A stretch of DNA of 64,000 bases from Candidatus Krumholzibacteriia bacterium (GCA_029865265.1 JAOUHG010000012.1:1-64000), one strand, 5' to 3'. Positions 45,555 through 54,697 are shown, counted from the first letter of the stretch. Made by a program: numbers and translations. Notes: generated by a model not told the origin, from the letters alone.

Positions 45555-47264
45555 ATGCGCTGGTCGAAGTCCTATCTGCCCACCTACAAGGAAGTGCCCC
45601 GCGACGCCGAGATTCCCAGCCACCGGCTGATGCTGCGAGCGGGCATGATCCGCATGCTCACCTCCGGCGTGTACTCGTTCCTGCCCGCCGGGCTTCGTGT
45701 CCTGCGCAAGATCGAGACCATCGTGCGCGAGGAGATGGATCGCACCGGCGCGCAGGAGGTGCAGATGCCCATCCTGCACCCCGGCGAGCTATACGAGGAA
45801 ACCGGCCGGCTGGCCAATTTCGGCGACCTGCTCTTCAAGCTGCGCGATCGCAAGGAGCGCTTCTTCGCACTGGGTCCGACGCACGAAGAGGTGGTCACCG
45901 ACATCGCGCGCGCTGAGATGAAGAGCTACCGGCAGCTGCCGCAGTGCCTGTATCAGATCCTGGTGAAGTTTCGCGACGAGTTCCGGCCCCGCTTCGGGGT
46001 GATGCGGGCGCGCGAATTCATGATGAAGGACGCGTACAGCTTTCATGCCTCCGCGGAGTCGCTGCAGGAGACCTACGACGCCATGGCAGAGGCCTACCGG
46101 CGCATCCTGCAGCGCTGCGGCCTGGAGGCGGTGATGGTGCAGGCGGAGTCGGGTGCGATCGGCGGCGACGTGAACCACGAGTTCATCGTTCTTGCGGACC
46201 AGGGCGAGAGCGTCATGTTCCGCTGTCCCTCGTGCGGATACGCGGCCAACGACGAGCGCGCGGAGAGCGCGGGCCCGGCGCAGCGCGAGCGGGAGCCGTC
46301 GGCGGGCGCGACAGAACACGCCACGCCGGGCAAGCACACGGTGGACGAGGTGAGCCTCATGTTCGGGGTGTCACCCATGCGCCTGGTCAAGACACTCCTG
46401 TTCAAGAGTGGCGAGCGCTTCGTGGCCGCGCTGATCCCCGGCGAACGCGAGCTCAACGAGGTCAAGTTCGCCCGGGCGCTGGGTGACCCGGAGGCGCGCC
46501 TGCTCAACGACGAAGAGATTCTGGAGCTCACCGGGGCACCGGTGGGATTCGCGGGCCCGGTGGGGTTGCCGGGAACGGTTGAGATCGTCGCCGATACGCT
46601 GCTGGATGCGTACGACGGGATGGTGGTGGGTGCGAACAAGGCCGACGCGCACCTGCGCGGCGTCAAGATGGGGCGCGACTTCAAACCCGCCCGTACCGCC
46701 GCCATCGCGATGGCCGCGGCGGGCGATCGTTGTGTGCAGTGCAACGATGGCGAACTCGTGCTGCAGCGCGGGGTCGAGATCGGCCACATCTTCAAGCTCG
46801 ACGTGAAGTACAGCAAGGCCATGAAGGCCACCTACCTCGACCGCGACGGCACCGACAAGTTTTTCATCATGGGTTGCTATGGATTCGGCGTTTCGCGCGC
46901 GGTCGCGGCCGCCATCGAGCAGCACCACGACGAGAAGGGCATCCGCTGGCCGAAGGCGCTCGCGCCGTACCACGTCATCGTAACCCCCCTCAACCTGTCG
47001 GACGCGGGCACCGTCACGGCGATGGAGACGGTCTATGCGGACCTTGCCGCGGCCGGCTACGACGTCCTCCTAGACGACCGCGATCTGCGCCCGGGACCGA
47101 AGTTCAAGGATGCGGAACTGGTGGGGGTGCCGCTGCGGGTGACGCTGGGAGAGCGAAACCTCAAGGACGGGAACGCGGAGGTCTACTATCGCCTGGAAGA
47201 CCGGAACGAGATCGTACCGCTGGGCAACGTCGTCGAGGTGGTGCGGGGCTATTACGCCGGCTGA
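45555..47264 (+). CDS. proS: Prolyl-tRNA synthetase (bacterial long type)
   Basis: A 569-residue class II synthetase. Motif 1 lies near the N terminus. 'PTHEEVVTDIARAEMKSY' and 'QILVKFRDEFRPRFGVMRAR' are the ProS motif 2 region. The editing INS (YbaK-like) domain is inserted at about residues 235-400 ('VDEVSLMFGVSPMRLVKTLL'), which clears Ala-tRNA(Pro). Motif 3 ('GCYGFGVSRAVAAAIEQHHD') and the anticodon-binding domain complete it. GGAGAG precedes the ATG at 45555. It converges on rpsT with a shared hairpin between them. Confidence 0.97.
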   Translation: MRWSKSYLPTYKEVPRDAEIPSHRLMLRAGMIRMLTSGVYSFLPAGLRVLRKIETIVREEMDRTGAQEVQMPILHPGELYEETGRLANFGDLLFKLRDRKERFFALGPTHEEVVTDIARAEMKSYRQLPQCLYQILVKFRDEFRPRFGVMRAREFMMKDAYSFHASAESLQETYDAMAEAYRRILQRCGLEAVMVQAESGAIGGDVNHEFIVLADQGESVMFRCPSCGYAANDERAESAGPAQREREPSAGATEHATPGKHTVDEVSLMFGVSPMRLVKTLLFKSGERFVAALIPGERELNEVKFARALGDPEARLLNDEEILELTGAPVGFAGPVGLPGTVEIVADTLLDAYDGMVVGANKADAHLRGVKMGRDFKPARTAAIAMAAAGDRCVQCNDGELVLQRGVEIGHIFKLDVKYSKAMKATYLDRDGTDKFFIMGCYGFGVSRAVAAAIEQHHDEKGIRWPKALAPYHVIVTPLNLSDAGTVTAMETVYADLAAAGYDVLLDDRDLRPGPKFKDAELVGVPLRVTLGERNLKDGNAEVYYRLEDRNEIVPLGNVVEVVRGYYAG

Positions 47265-47295
47265 CGCCGGGGTAGTGTTCGCGCGGGCGGCGGGC

Positions 47296-47329
47296 AAAAA
47301 AAATCGGCGCCTCCGTGTGGAGGCGCCGA
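47296..47329 (-). terminator. Terminator of rpsT, probably bidirectional
   Basis: TCGGCGCCTCC (47304-47314) and GGAGGCGCCGA (47319-47329) form an 11-bp stem with a GTGT loop. On the minus strand an eight-base T run follows, ideal for rpsT. On the plus strand GCGTTTTC follows, so it may also stop proS. Confidence 0.85.
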
Positions 47330-47366
47330 AGCGTTTTCAGGCCCGGGATGGCCGGGCCGTACCCCG

Positions 47367-47615
47367 CTAGGCCGAGGCGGCCGAGGGCGAGAGACGCGAC
47401 TTGAGCCGCGCGGCGCGGTTCTTGGAGATGATCCCGCGCTTTACGGCCCGGTCGAGCAGCGACTGCAGCGAGGCATACTCACCCGCACGCTGCGTGATGT
47501 CCAGTTCCCGGTACTTGCGGACCGAGGTGCGCAGGTTGCCGCGTGCGGCGCGGTTGCGCTCGTTGCGCCTGACGTCCTGCTTGAGCCGTTTCTCGCACGA
47601 TTTATGTTGTGGCAT
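47367..47615 (-). CDS. rpsT: Small ribosomal subunit protein bS20
   Basis: An 82-residue basic ribosomal protein that binds 16S rRNA. It starts 'MPQHKSCEKRLKQD' and keeps the S20 pattern ('RNRAARGNLRTSVRKYREL', 'LDRAVKRGIISKNRAARLK'). The ATG at 47615 is fixed by AGGAGG a few bases upstream; the frame runs further up only by chance. It is a single-gene unit on the minus strand, divergent from xerD, with a strong promoter and terminator. Confidence 0.97.
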   Translation of the reverse strand: MPQHKSCEKRLKQDVRRNERNRAARGNLRTSVRKYRELDITQRAGEYASLQSLLDRAVKRGIISKNRAARLKSRLSPSAASA

Positions 47616-47645
47616 TCGAAAGTCCTCCTGGAGAATAACCGCGGA

Positions 47646-47674
47646 ACCATAACAAGTTGCAGGACAGACGTCAA
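47646..47674 (-). promoter_or_regulatory. Promoter of rpsT
   Basis: On the minus strand TTGACG (47674-47669) and TATGGT (47651-47646) are 17 bases apart. The start lies near 47639, about 24 bases ahead of the ATG. The -35 box is only six bases from the xerD start on the other strand. Confidence 0.7.
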
Positions 47675-47679
47675 GTGCC

Positions 47680-48579
47680 ATGAAGCTGACTCTCGACGGG
47701 GCGGTGGACTCCTTCCTCGACTACCTGGTGATCGAGAAGGGGCTCGCGCCCAACACCATCAGAGCCTATGCCCGCGACCTGCGGGCCTATCACGAGACCC
47801 TGGAGGGCCTCGGGATCGATGTCCCCGAGCGCCTCACCCGTGACGCGCTCGAGATCCACGCCATCCGGCTGTCCCGGCGCGGCCTGACGCCTGCTTCGCG
47901 GGCCCGGATGCTCTCCACGCTGCGGCATTTCCACCGTTTCCTGGCCCGGGAGGGGAGCGGCCCGGAGGGTGTGGGGGACCGCGTGAGCCGCCCGAAGCTT
48001 CCCCGGCGGCTGCCCGCGGTGCTGACCATCCAGCAGGTCGAGGTGCTGCTGGAGCAGCCGGACGGCACCCCGCTGGGCCTGCGCGACCGTGCCATGCTGG
48101 AAATGGCGTACGGGGCCGGGTTGCGGGTGAGCGAGCTGTGCGGGCTGGGGCTGGATTCCATTGTTGATGCCCAGCAGGTGGTGATGGTGACGGGCAAGGG
48201 AGGCAAGCAGCGTGTGGTGCCGTACGGCCGCGCGGCGGCGAAGGCCCTCACCCGCTATCTGGCCGCGGGCAGGCCGTTTCTCGCCTCCGGGCGGGTGACG
48301 CCGCACGTGTTCCTCAACGCCCGCGGGGGACCGCTGTCGCGCGTAGGGTTCTTCAAGCGTCTCAAGCAACACGCGGCCGCCGCCGGGATCGAGCGCCGGG
48401 TGAGCCCGCACGTGCTGCGGCACTCGTTTGCCACTCACCTGCTGGAGGGGGGTGCCGACCTGCGCCTCGTGCAGGAGTTGCTGGGTCACGCCGACATCTC
48501 CACCACGCAGATATACACCAACATCGACACGCGCCACATCCTCGAGGCGCACCGGGCCTTTCATCCGCGCGCGCGCTGA
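47680..48579 (+). CDS. xerD: Tyrosine recombinase XerD
   Basis: A 299-residue tyrosine recombinase, partner of XerC at dif. The core-binding domain opens 'VDSFLDYLVIEKGLAPNTI'. Catalytic residues are Arg in 'YGAGLRVSELCGL', Lys in 'VTGKGGKQRVVPYG', His-x-x-Arg in 'SPHVLRHSFATHLLEGG', His in 'LLGHADIS' and Tyr in 'TQIYTNI'. The 'DIDTRHILEAH'-like ending (here NIDTRHILEAHRAFHPR) resembles XerD. The assignment C versus D is by context and similarity pattern. The promoter is unclear because the upstream DNA is occupied by the divergent rpsT promoter. Confidence 0.88.
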   Translation: MKLTLDGAVDSFLDYLVIEKGLAPNTIRAYARDLRAYHETLEGLGIDVPERLTRDALEIHAIRLSRRGLTPASRARMLSTLRHFHRFLAREGSGPEGVGDRVSRPKLPRRLPAVLTIQQVEVLLEQPDGTPLGLRDRAMLEMAYGAGLRVSELCGLGLDSIVDAQQVVMVTGKGGKQRVVPYGRAAAKALTRYLAAGRPFLASGRVTPHVFLNARGGPLSRVGFFKRLKQHAAAAGIERRVSPHVLRHSFATHLLEGGADLRLVQELLGHADISTTQIYTNIDTRHILEAHRAFHPRAR

Positions 48580-48616
48580 GCGGACTGTTCGCGCCCGACA
48601 ATACCGGATACTGGCA

Positions 48617-48646
48617 TTGACACCCGCCGAAACGGGCGAATAGAAT
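48617..48646 (+). promoter_or_regulatory. Promoter of the trpS-scpAB operon
   Basis: A perfect TTGACA (48617-48622) and TAGAAT (48641-48646) are 18 bases apart. The spacer contains CCCG-CCGAAA-CGGG. The first 14 bases equal those of the promoter at 30321. Confidence 0.7.
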
Positions 48647-48697
48647 GCCGCAAACCCCGGATTGCACCGTAACTTTGGCCATTGGTGGAGTCTCTTC

Positions 48698-49693
48698 GTG
48701 ACCCCCGAGCAGAAGATCATCCTGAGTGGAAACCGCCCCACGGGCCGGCTGCATCTCGGCAACTACACCGGGGCGCTCGAGAACTGGGTGGCCCTGCAGG
48801 AGGAGTACCGCTGTTACTTCATGGTGGCGGACTGGCACGTGCTCACCACCGACTACGAGCACACCGGCGCCATCGCCGGCAACACGCGTGAGATGGTGCT
48901 GGACTGGATCAGCGCCGGGATCGATCCGGAACGCTCCACCGTGTTCGTCCAGTCGCATGTCAAGGAGCACGCGGAGTTGTACCTGTTGCTGGCCATGCTG
49001 ATCAGCACCGCCCGCCTGGAGCGCAACCCCACGCTCAAGGAGCAGGTGCGGGATCTGGACATGGACGAGGGGGAGGGCGTTACCTACGGCCATCTGGGCT
49101 ACCCGGTGTTGCAGGCGTCGGACATCCTCATGTACCGGGCCCACGTGGTGCCGGTGGGCGAGGACCAGCTGCCGCACATCGAGATCACGCGCGAGCTGGC
49201 GCGGAAGTTCAACCGCCTGTACGGCGAGGTCTTTCCGGTGCCGGACGGAAAGCTCACCAAATTTGCGCGCTTTCCCGGCCTGGATGGCCGGCGCATGAGC
49301 AAGTCGCTCGGTAATACCATCGAACTGGCGGACTCGCGCGAGGACATCCTCACCAAGATCAAGACGGCCTTTACCGATCCGGAACGAAAACGGCGCTCGG
49401 ATCCCGGCCGCCCCGAGGTGTGTCTCATCTATACTTACTGGCAGAAGTTCGCGCCGCAGCGCGCCGCCGAGGTTTACGAGGGTTGCACCACGGCCAAACT
49501 CGGCTGTGTGGACTGCAAGCGAATGGTGGGTGAGGCCATCGCGGACCATCTGGCACCGCTGCGCGAGAAGCGCGCGGCGCTGGAGGCGCGCCCCGGCGCG
49601 GTGGAGGAAGTCATTCGCGATGGTGACGGGCGCGCGCGCAGCGCGGCGATTGCCACCATGGAGAAGGTCCGGGAGGGGATACACATTGGCTGA
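48698..49693 (+). CDS. trpS: Tryptophanyl-tRNA synthetase
   Basis: A 331-residue class I synthetase. The HIGH-like signature is in 'GNRPTGRLHLGNYTGAL', and KMSKS appears as 'RRMSKSLGN'. The 'YPVLQASDILMY' and 'VPVGEDQLPHIE' segments of the tryptophan pocket are present. The GTG at 48698 is chosen because GGAG (48687-48690) has seven-base spacing; the TTG at 48662 is an alternative. It leads an operon with scpA, scpB, rluB, hisC and cmk/plsC, all overlapping or nearly so. Confidence 0.96.
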   Translation: MTPEQKIILSGNRPTGRLHLGNYTGALENWVALQEEYRCYFMVADWHVLTTDYEHTGAIAGNTREMVLDWISAGIDPERSTVFVQSHVKEHAELYLLLAMLISTARLERNPTLKEQVRDLDMDEGEGVTYGHLGYPVLQASDILMYRAHVVPVGEDQLPHIEITRELARKFNRLYGEVFPVPDGKLTKFARFPGLDGRRMSKSLGNTIELADSREDILTKIKTAFTDPERKRRSDPGRPEVCLIYTYWQKFAPQRAAEVYEGCTTAKLGCVDCKRMVGEAIADHLAPLREKRAALEARPGAVEEVIRDGDGRARSAAIATMEKVREGIHIG

Positions 49694-50603
49694 AGCGAAA
49701 CCGGTGCAGTACACCACCGAGCTCGAGGGACTGCGCGCGCCCCTGGGCGTGATCCTGTATCTGATCCGCCGCGACAACCTCGACATCTACGACATTCCCA
49801 TCGCCCGCATCACGCGTGAGTACCTCGACTATCTCAACATGATAGAGGGCACGCAGATCGAGCTGGCCGGCGAGTTCTTCGTGCTCGCCGCAACCCTCAT
49901 GCGCATCAAGGCGCAGATGCTGCTGCGGCGCGACGACGACACCGATGAGGACCCGCGCCAGGAACTGGTGCAGAGCCTGCTCGAATACAAGAAGATGGTG
50001 GAGGCGGCGCGTACCTTCCGGGAGATCGAGGAACACCGGGCGAGCATCTTCACGCGCCCCGTGTCGGCGGAAGAGAAGGAATCCACCGTGGAGCCGGTGA
50101 TCGACCTGAGCCTGTTCCAGTTGATGCGCGCGTTCCAGGACGTCATGACGCAGTTCGAAGGCGCCGACGTTCGAGAGGTGGAGCTCGAGCAGTTCACCAT
50201 CGAGGAGAAGATTGCGGGGGTCGAGGAGGCGCTCGCGGCGCGTGAACCGGTTTTGTTCGCGGATCTGTTCGCGGGCAGCCGCACCCGTCTCGAGGTGATC
50301 GTGACGTTCATGGCGATGCTCGAACTGCTCAAGCACGGCCACGCGCGAGTGCAGCAGGATGCGTCCTTCGGGTCCATCTGGATCTACAAGGGGGCGAACT
50401 TCGGGCGCCCGATGGGGGAAGTGAGCGATTGGAGCGCGGAGGCCGCCGAACCGGTCGAGGTTGCGGTGGCGTCGCCGACGGAGACACCGGACGGCGTGTT
50501 TGCGCAGGAAGAAGAAAGAGCGACGGCGCCCGAGCCCGAAGGCGGCCCCGTCCCCGAGAACAACGACCTGGAGCCAGACCATGGAGAATCCGAACCTCGA
50601 TAA
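49686..50603 (+). CDS. scpA: Segregation and condensation protein A (kleisin)
   Basis: A 305-residue kleisin that bridges SMC heads. The N-terminal part ('ELEGLRAPLGVILYLIRRDN', 'DIYDIPIARITREYL') binds the SMC neck, and the helical middle and winged C-terminal domain ('FADLFAGSRTRLEVIVTFMA', 'ELLKHGHARVQQD') contact ScpB and SMC. An acidic, disordered tail of about 55 residues follows. It starts with TTG at 49686, overlapping the trpS stop, with GGAGGGG seven bases upstream. The smc gene is not in the window. Confidence 0.93.
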   Translation: MAEAKPVQYTTELEGLRAPLGVILYLIRRDNLDIYDIPIARITREYLDYLNMIEGTQIELAGEFFVLAATLMRIKAQMLLRRDDDTDEDPRQELVQSLLEYKKMVEAARTFREIEEHRASIFTRPVSAEEKESTVEPVIDLSLFQLMRAFQDVMTQFEGADVREVELEQFTIEEKIAGVEEALAAREPVLFADLFAGSRTRLEVIVTFMAMLELLKHGHARVQQDASFGSIWIYKGANFGRPMGEVSDWSAEAAEPVEVAVASPTETPDGVFAQEEERATAPEPEGGPVPENNDLEPDHGESEPR

Positions 50604-51435
50604 CATCGTTCTCGCGCTCCTGTTCGCGTCGGACGAGCCGCTTTCCGCCCGCAAGATCGCTGCGCTGGTGGAGGATGTGACCGTCGCCGATGTGAAGCAG
50701 GCCATCGACGCGTGGAACCAGCGGGCGGACGCGGAGGCGTGGAGTATCGCCATCGAGCAGGTCGCCGGGGGCTACCGCCTGGCGACGCGAGCCGAATACG
50801 CTCCCTACGTGAGCCGGCTGTATTCCGGACGGCGCAAGCTGCGCCTGTCGCGCGCGGGGCTCGAGACGCTCGCGATCGTGGCCTACAAGCAGCCGGTGAC
50901 GCGCGCGGAGATCGAATCCATCCGCGGCGTCGGGTGCGGCAGCGTGGTGGCCAACCTGCTGGAGCGCACGTTGATCCAGATCACCGGGAAGGCCAGGGTT
51001 CTTGGCGCGCCGTTTCTCTACGGCACCACACCCGAGTTCCTCGAGTACCTGGGGCTGAACTCCATCAAGGACCTTCCCAGCCTCGAGGACCTGGAGGCGC
51101 TGCTGGCCACGGAAGCCGCCGGGGAGAGTGCGGTGGAGGGTGAGTCCATGGCCGCCGCGAGCCGGGACCTCGAAGCCGCCGATGACGACGACGATGACGC
51201 CGCCGCGGCGCTGGCGGCGCTGGCGCAGACGGTCGAAGACACACTGAGCCCGGCGGATGAGACCTACGAGGACGGTGACGCGGCGCCGGTTGCCTCGGGG
51301 GCGCGTCTCGGGGCGATGGTCGACGAACCCGTAAACCGGCCCCTCTATTCGGAACCACAACCGGCGCCGTCCCCGGAGGGGAACGCGGCCGAAGACCATG
51401 AAGCGGACGACGATGCACAAGCCCACCGCGAGTGA
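50581..51435 (+). CDS. scpB: Segregation and condensation protein B
   Basis: A 284-residue winged-helix protein that binds ScpA in the condensin complex. The tandem winged helices (about 1-160) show 'VLALLFASDEPLSARKIAAL', 'RKLRLSRAGLETLAIVAYKQ' and 'GTTPEFLEYLGL'. The last 110 residues are acidic and disordered ('AADDDDDDAAAALA'), longer than in most ScpB proteins. The ATG at 50581 lies inside the scpA 3' end, a 23-base overlap, so translation is coupled and subunit ratio may be fixed. Confidence 0.93.
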   Translation: MENPNLDNIVLALLFASDEPLSARKIAALVEDVTVADVKQAIDAWNQRADAEAWSIAIEQVAGGYRLATRAEYAPYVSRLYSGRRKLRLSRAGLETLAIVAYKQPVTRAEIESIRGVGCGSVVANLLERTLIQITGKARVLGAPFLYGTTPEFLEYLGLNSIKDLPSLEDLEALLATEAAGESAVEGESMAAASRDLEAADDDDDDAAAALAALAQTVEDTLSPADETYEDGDAAPVASGARLGAMVDEPVNRPLYSEPQPAPSPEGNAAEDHEADDDAQAHRE

Positions 51436-52225
51436 CGCGGACTCCATCCGCCTGAACCGCTTCCTGGCACAGCTCGGTGTTGCTTCGCGGCGCGCGTGCG
51501 ATTCGCTGATCGCTGCGGGGCGCGTGCGCGTGGACGGTCGCGTGGTCAGGGAACCGGGCACGCGCGTCAACCCGGGTGAGAGCAGCATCGAATTCGATGG
51601 CGCGCGCCTCGGGCGGCCGCCGAAGCGCGTGGTGCTGATCCTCAACAAGCCCAAGGGGTTCGTCAGCACGGTGACCGATCCGGAGGGACGCCCGACGGTG
51701 CTGGACCTGTGCGGCCCGCTGGGCAAGCGCCAGCGCCTGTTTCCGGTGGGGCGGTTGGACGTGAACACCACCGGCGCGCTGTTGATGACCAACGACGGCT
51801 TTCTCTGTTTTCGACTCACCCATCCGCGCTTCGGGATTGCGCGTGTCTACCAGGTGCGCGTGCGCGGGCAGCTGGATGAGGCCCGGGTGCGCCGGCTGGA
51901 GAAGATGGCGGCGTCGGAGGCGCGGGTGGCGCGGAAGACGAAGCCGGAACCTGGAAGGCGACAGGCGCCAAAGCCGCAGCCGGCGGTGGAAGTGGTGGCA
52001 CGCCTGGAAAAAGAGGCGGTGATGCGCGTGACACTTCTGGAAGGACGCAACCGCCAGGTGCGGCGCATGTGCGAGGCGGTGGGACTGCGCGTGGTGGCGC
52101 TCAAGCGCCTGAGCTTCGGCTCCATCTCGGTGCGCAAGATGCCCGTCGGCGCGGTGCGTGAGCTGACCACGCGTGAGTTGTCGCGTCTCGATCAAGCCAC
52201 CGGAGGTTCCGGGCGTGGACATTGA
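51398..52225 (+). CDS. rluB: 23S rRNA pseudouridine synthase (RluB type)
   Basis: A 275-residue RsuA/RluB-family enzyme. An N-terminal S4 domain ('IRLNRFLAQLGVASRRACDS') precedes the catalytic domain, with nucleophile Asp in 'GRLDVNTTGALLMTNDG' and the C-terminal 'LLEGRNRQVRRMCEAVG' motif. A Lys/Pro-rich insert (about 185-205) interrupts the catalytic domain. Family context (beside scpB, before cmk) favours RluB, which modifies helix 89-region uridine of 23S rRNA, but RsuA-like specificity cannot be excluded. The ATG at 51398 overlaps scpB by 38 bases; an ATG at 51413 is also possible. Confidence 0.88.
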   Translation: MKRTTMHKPTASDADSIRLNRFLAQLGVASRRACDSLIAAGRVRVDGRVVREPGTRVNPGESSIEFDGARLGRPPKRVVLILNKPKGFVSTVTDPEGRPTVLDLCGPLGKRQRLFPVGRLDVNTTGALLMTNDGFLCFRLTHPRFGIARVYQVRVRGQLDEARVRRLEKMAASEARVARKTKPEPGRRQAPKPQPAVEVVARLEKEAVMRVTLLEGRNRQVRRMCEAVGLRVVALKRLSFGSISVRKMPVGAVRELTTRELSRLDQATGGSGRGH

Positions 52226-53324
52226 ACGCTTCGTAAGACCGGGCATCAAGGAAATCCAGCGCTACGAGCCCGGCCAGGAACAGGCCGGGGCGGTCAAGCT
52301 TTCCTCCAACGAGAATCCGCGTCCGCCGCACCCGAACATCGTCGCTGCTGTAACCGCGGCGCTGGCGGAGGCGAACCGTTACCCGGCCTCGGGCAGCCCG
52401 CAACTGACCAGCGCCATCGCCACCCGCCACGGCGTGACACCGGATGAGGTGATGGTGGGGAACGGCTCCAACGAGATCATCGATCTGCTGGTGCGCGCAT
52501 TCGTGGCCCCCGACGAGAATGTCGTGTTTCCCGTTCCCAGCTTCATTGTGTACGCGCTGATCGCGAAGATCTGCGGCGTGCGCGGGGTGGGGATACCCTG
52601 CAGCGACTACCGCCTGGACCTGCCGGCGATGCAACGGGCCATCGACGCGAAGACGCGCATGGTGTTCGTGTGCAACCCCAACAATCCGACTTCCACCTAC
52701 GTGAACGCGTCCGAGGTGGACGCGTTTCTTGCCGCGGTTCCCGACGACGTTTTTGTGGTCATGGACGAGGCGTATATCGATTACGTGGATGCGCCCGACT
52801 TTCCGGAGTCGCTGAAGCTGCGGCGTTCGCGAGAGGGGCTGATCGTGCTGCGCACCTTCTCCAAGTTCTTCGCGGTCGCCGGCATCCGGGTGGGCTACGC
52901 CATCGCAGATCCGCGCGTGATCACGACACTGCACAAGGTCCGCCAGCCCTTCAACGTGAGCCGGCTCGCCCAGGCCGCCGGCATGGCCGCTCTGGGGTGC
53001 GCGGCCGAACTCGAACCGTTCGCGCGCGAAACCGTCGCCGAGCGCGCGCGCGTGCGCGATGCGTTGCTCGCCCTGGGACTCGCCTGTCCGCCGTCGCAGA
53101 CGAACTTCGTGTTTGCGGATCTCGCCGAGAGCGATCTCGACCTGTTCGGCGAGCTGGCCCGGCGCGGCATCGTGGTGCGCCGGCTGGGGCAGTTCGGCGC
53201 CGCGCGCGCCATGTATCGCATCAGCCTCGGAACCCCCGCGGAGAACGATCGCCTCATCGAGGCGATCCGCGACGTCTTTCACCACCATCCCGCCGCCGGA
53301 CGCGGGCGGCCCGGCCGGAATTGA
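52215..53324 (+). CDS. hisC: Histidinol-phosphate aminotransferase
   Basis: A 369-residue PLP-dependent class I/II aminotransferase. Hallmarks are 'LSSNENPRPPHP', 'VFVCNPNNPTSTYV', 'VMDEAYIDYV' and the PLP lysine in 'RTFSKFFAVAGIRVGY'. It probably converts imidazole-acetol phosphate to histidinol phosphate; HisC enzymes can also act on aromatic amino acids, so this lone copy away from other his genes may have a broader role. The GTG at 52215 with GGAGG (52202-52206) is the start. It overlaps rluB by 11 bases, and its stop overlaps the TTG of the next gene. Confidence 0.93.
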   Translation: MDIERFVRPGIKEIQRYEPGQEQAGAVKLSSNENPRPPHPNIVAAVTAALAEANRYPASGSPQLTSAIATRHGVTPDEVMVGNGSNEIIDLLVRAFVAPDENVVFPVPSFIVYALIAKICGVRGVGIPCSDYRLDLPAMQRAIDAKTRMVFVCNPNNPTSTYVNASEVDAFLAAVPDDVFVVMDEAYIDYVDAPDFPESLKLRRSREGLIVLRTFSKFFAVAGIRVGYAIADPRVITTLHKVRQPFNVSRLAQAAGMAALGCAAELEPFARETVAERARVRDALLALGLACPPSQTNFVFADLAESDLDLFGELARRGIVVRRLGQFGAARAMYRISLGTPAENDRLIEAIRDVFHHHPAAGRGRPGRN

Positions 53325-54697
53325 AACCAACCCCCCAGGCGCAGGACGCACTGGCCTCCTTCAGCATCGCGATCGACGGTCCCTCGGGTTCGGGTAAGAC
53401 GACGACGGCCAAGCTCGTCGCGCGCGCGCTCGGCTTTCGGCATATCGATACCGGAGCGATGTACCGCGCGGTCACCCTGCTGGCGGCCGAGCGCGGCGTG
53501 GATACCGGCGACGGTGCGGGCCTCGGGGCGCTGGCCGCGGGGCTGGAACTTTCGTTTGGCGAGGCGGAGGACGGAACGCAGCGGGTGTTCGCAGGCGGCC
53601 GCGACGTCACCACCGCCATCCGCGCACCGGAAGTTACCGCCGCGGTGTCGGCGGTGAGCGCGCATCGCGCGGTTCGCATGGCGCTGGTGCGGCGGCAGCG
53701 GGAACTGGCGGCGGCGGGTGGCGTCATCCTCGAGGGGCGCGACATCGGCAGCGTGGTGCTGCCGTGGGCGGACGTGAAGGTGTACCTGGACGCGTCGGTG
53801 ATGGTGCGCGCGGAGCGCCGCCGCGCAGAACTCGCTGCGACGGGCACTGCACTGTCCATCGACGAGGTGGCGCGCGACCTCGAACGCCGCGACACGCTGG
53901 ACGCTTCGCGGGGCGAGAGCCCGCTCATACGGCCCGTGGGTGCCTGGGTGGTGGACACCTCGCACATGACCATCCCGGAACAGGTGGCGCGCGTCGTGGA
54001 ACTGGCCCGGGAGGAAGCACAGCGCCGCGCCGAGGCGCTGGCGGGAGACGGCCGCGCACAGCGCAAGTGCTTCAAGTGGCGGGCGATCACCGGCGCGGTG
54101 GGAACCATGTACGAGGTGGTTTTCGGCATGCGCGTCGTGCGCCTGTACCGCGGCGAGCCCGCGCAGAACTACCTCTTCGCCTCCAACCACCTGGCCTACG
54201 CGGACCCGCCCGCGGTGAGTTCGCGGTTGTTCCGCGAGGTGCATTTTGTCGCCAAGGCGGGGCTCTTCCGCATTCCCATCCTAGGTCCGATCATCCGCTG
54301 GGTGAACGCATTCCCGATCCGGCGCGGCGTGTTCGACCGCGAGGCGATGGCCGAGGCGCTGCGCCTGCTCCTTGCGGGGCGCAATGTGCTGATCTTCCCG
54401 GAGGGTGCGCGCGTGAGCGGCGAAGAGCTGGGCCCGCCGCGCAGCGGGGTGGGCTACCTGGCGGTCCAGTCCGGGGTGCCGGTGGTTCCGGTCTACATCG
54501 AGGGGAGCAACCGTCTGCGCGAGTGCCTGCTCCGCCGCCGCCGCTTCCGGGTGCTCCACGGCCGCCCCATCCGTATCCCCCCGGGGCTGCTGGCGGAAGT
54601 GCAGGCCCAGGGCGACCGCACCGCATACCGGCGCCACAGCGACATGGTCATGGCCGCCATCCAGGCCCTCAAGGAGTCCCGCCCGGCCCGGGGTTGA
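53321..54697 (+). CDS. cmk: Fused cytidylate kinase / 1-acylglycerol-3-phosphate acyltransferase
   Basis: A 458-residue two-domain fusion. Residues about 15-230 are a cytidylate kinase with P loop 'IDGPSGSGKTTTAK', 'RHIDTGAMYRAVTLLA' and 'LEGRDIGSVVLP', making CDP/dCDP from CMP/dCMP. Residues about 245-455 are a PlsC-type acyltransferase with the catalytic H-x4-D in 'NHLAYADPP', 'FPIRRGVFDR' and 'IFPEGARVSG', which makes phosphatidic acid from lysophosphatidate. In many bacteria cmk, plsC and rpsA are separate neighbours; here the first two are one protein, followed by rpsA. It starts with TTG overlapping the hisC stop (TTGA). Confidence 0.92.
   Translation: MKPTPQAQDALASFSIAIDGPSGSGKTTTAKLVARALGFRHIDTGAMYRAVTLLAAERGVDTGDGAGLGALAAGLELSFGEAEDGTQRVFAGGRDVTTAIRAPEVTAAVSAVSAHRAVRMALVRRQRELAAAGGVILEGRDIGSVVLPWADVKVYLDASVMVRAERRRAELAATGTALSIDEVARDLERRDTLDASRGESPLIRPVGAWVVDTSHMTIPEQVARVVELAREEAQRRAEALAGDGRAQRKCFKWRAITGAVGTMYEVVFGMRVVRLYRGEPAQNYLFASNHLAYADPPAVSSRLFREVHFVAKAGLFRIPILGPIIRWVNAFPIRRGVFDREAMAEALRLLLAGRNVLIFPEGARVSGEELGPPRSGVGYLAVQSGVPVVPVYIEGSNRLRECLLRRRRFRVLHGRPIRIPPGLLAEVQAQGDRTAYRRHSDMVMAAIQALKESRPARG

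Noticed and set aside
39825-48579. XerC and XerD as part of an integron or mobile element
   Set aside because: Both lie in ordinary housekeeping contexts (topA-trmFO and rpsT-trpS), have full chromosomal Xer features, and no attachment sites, cassettes or flanking repeats are seen.
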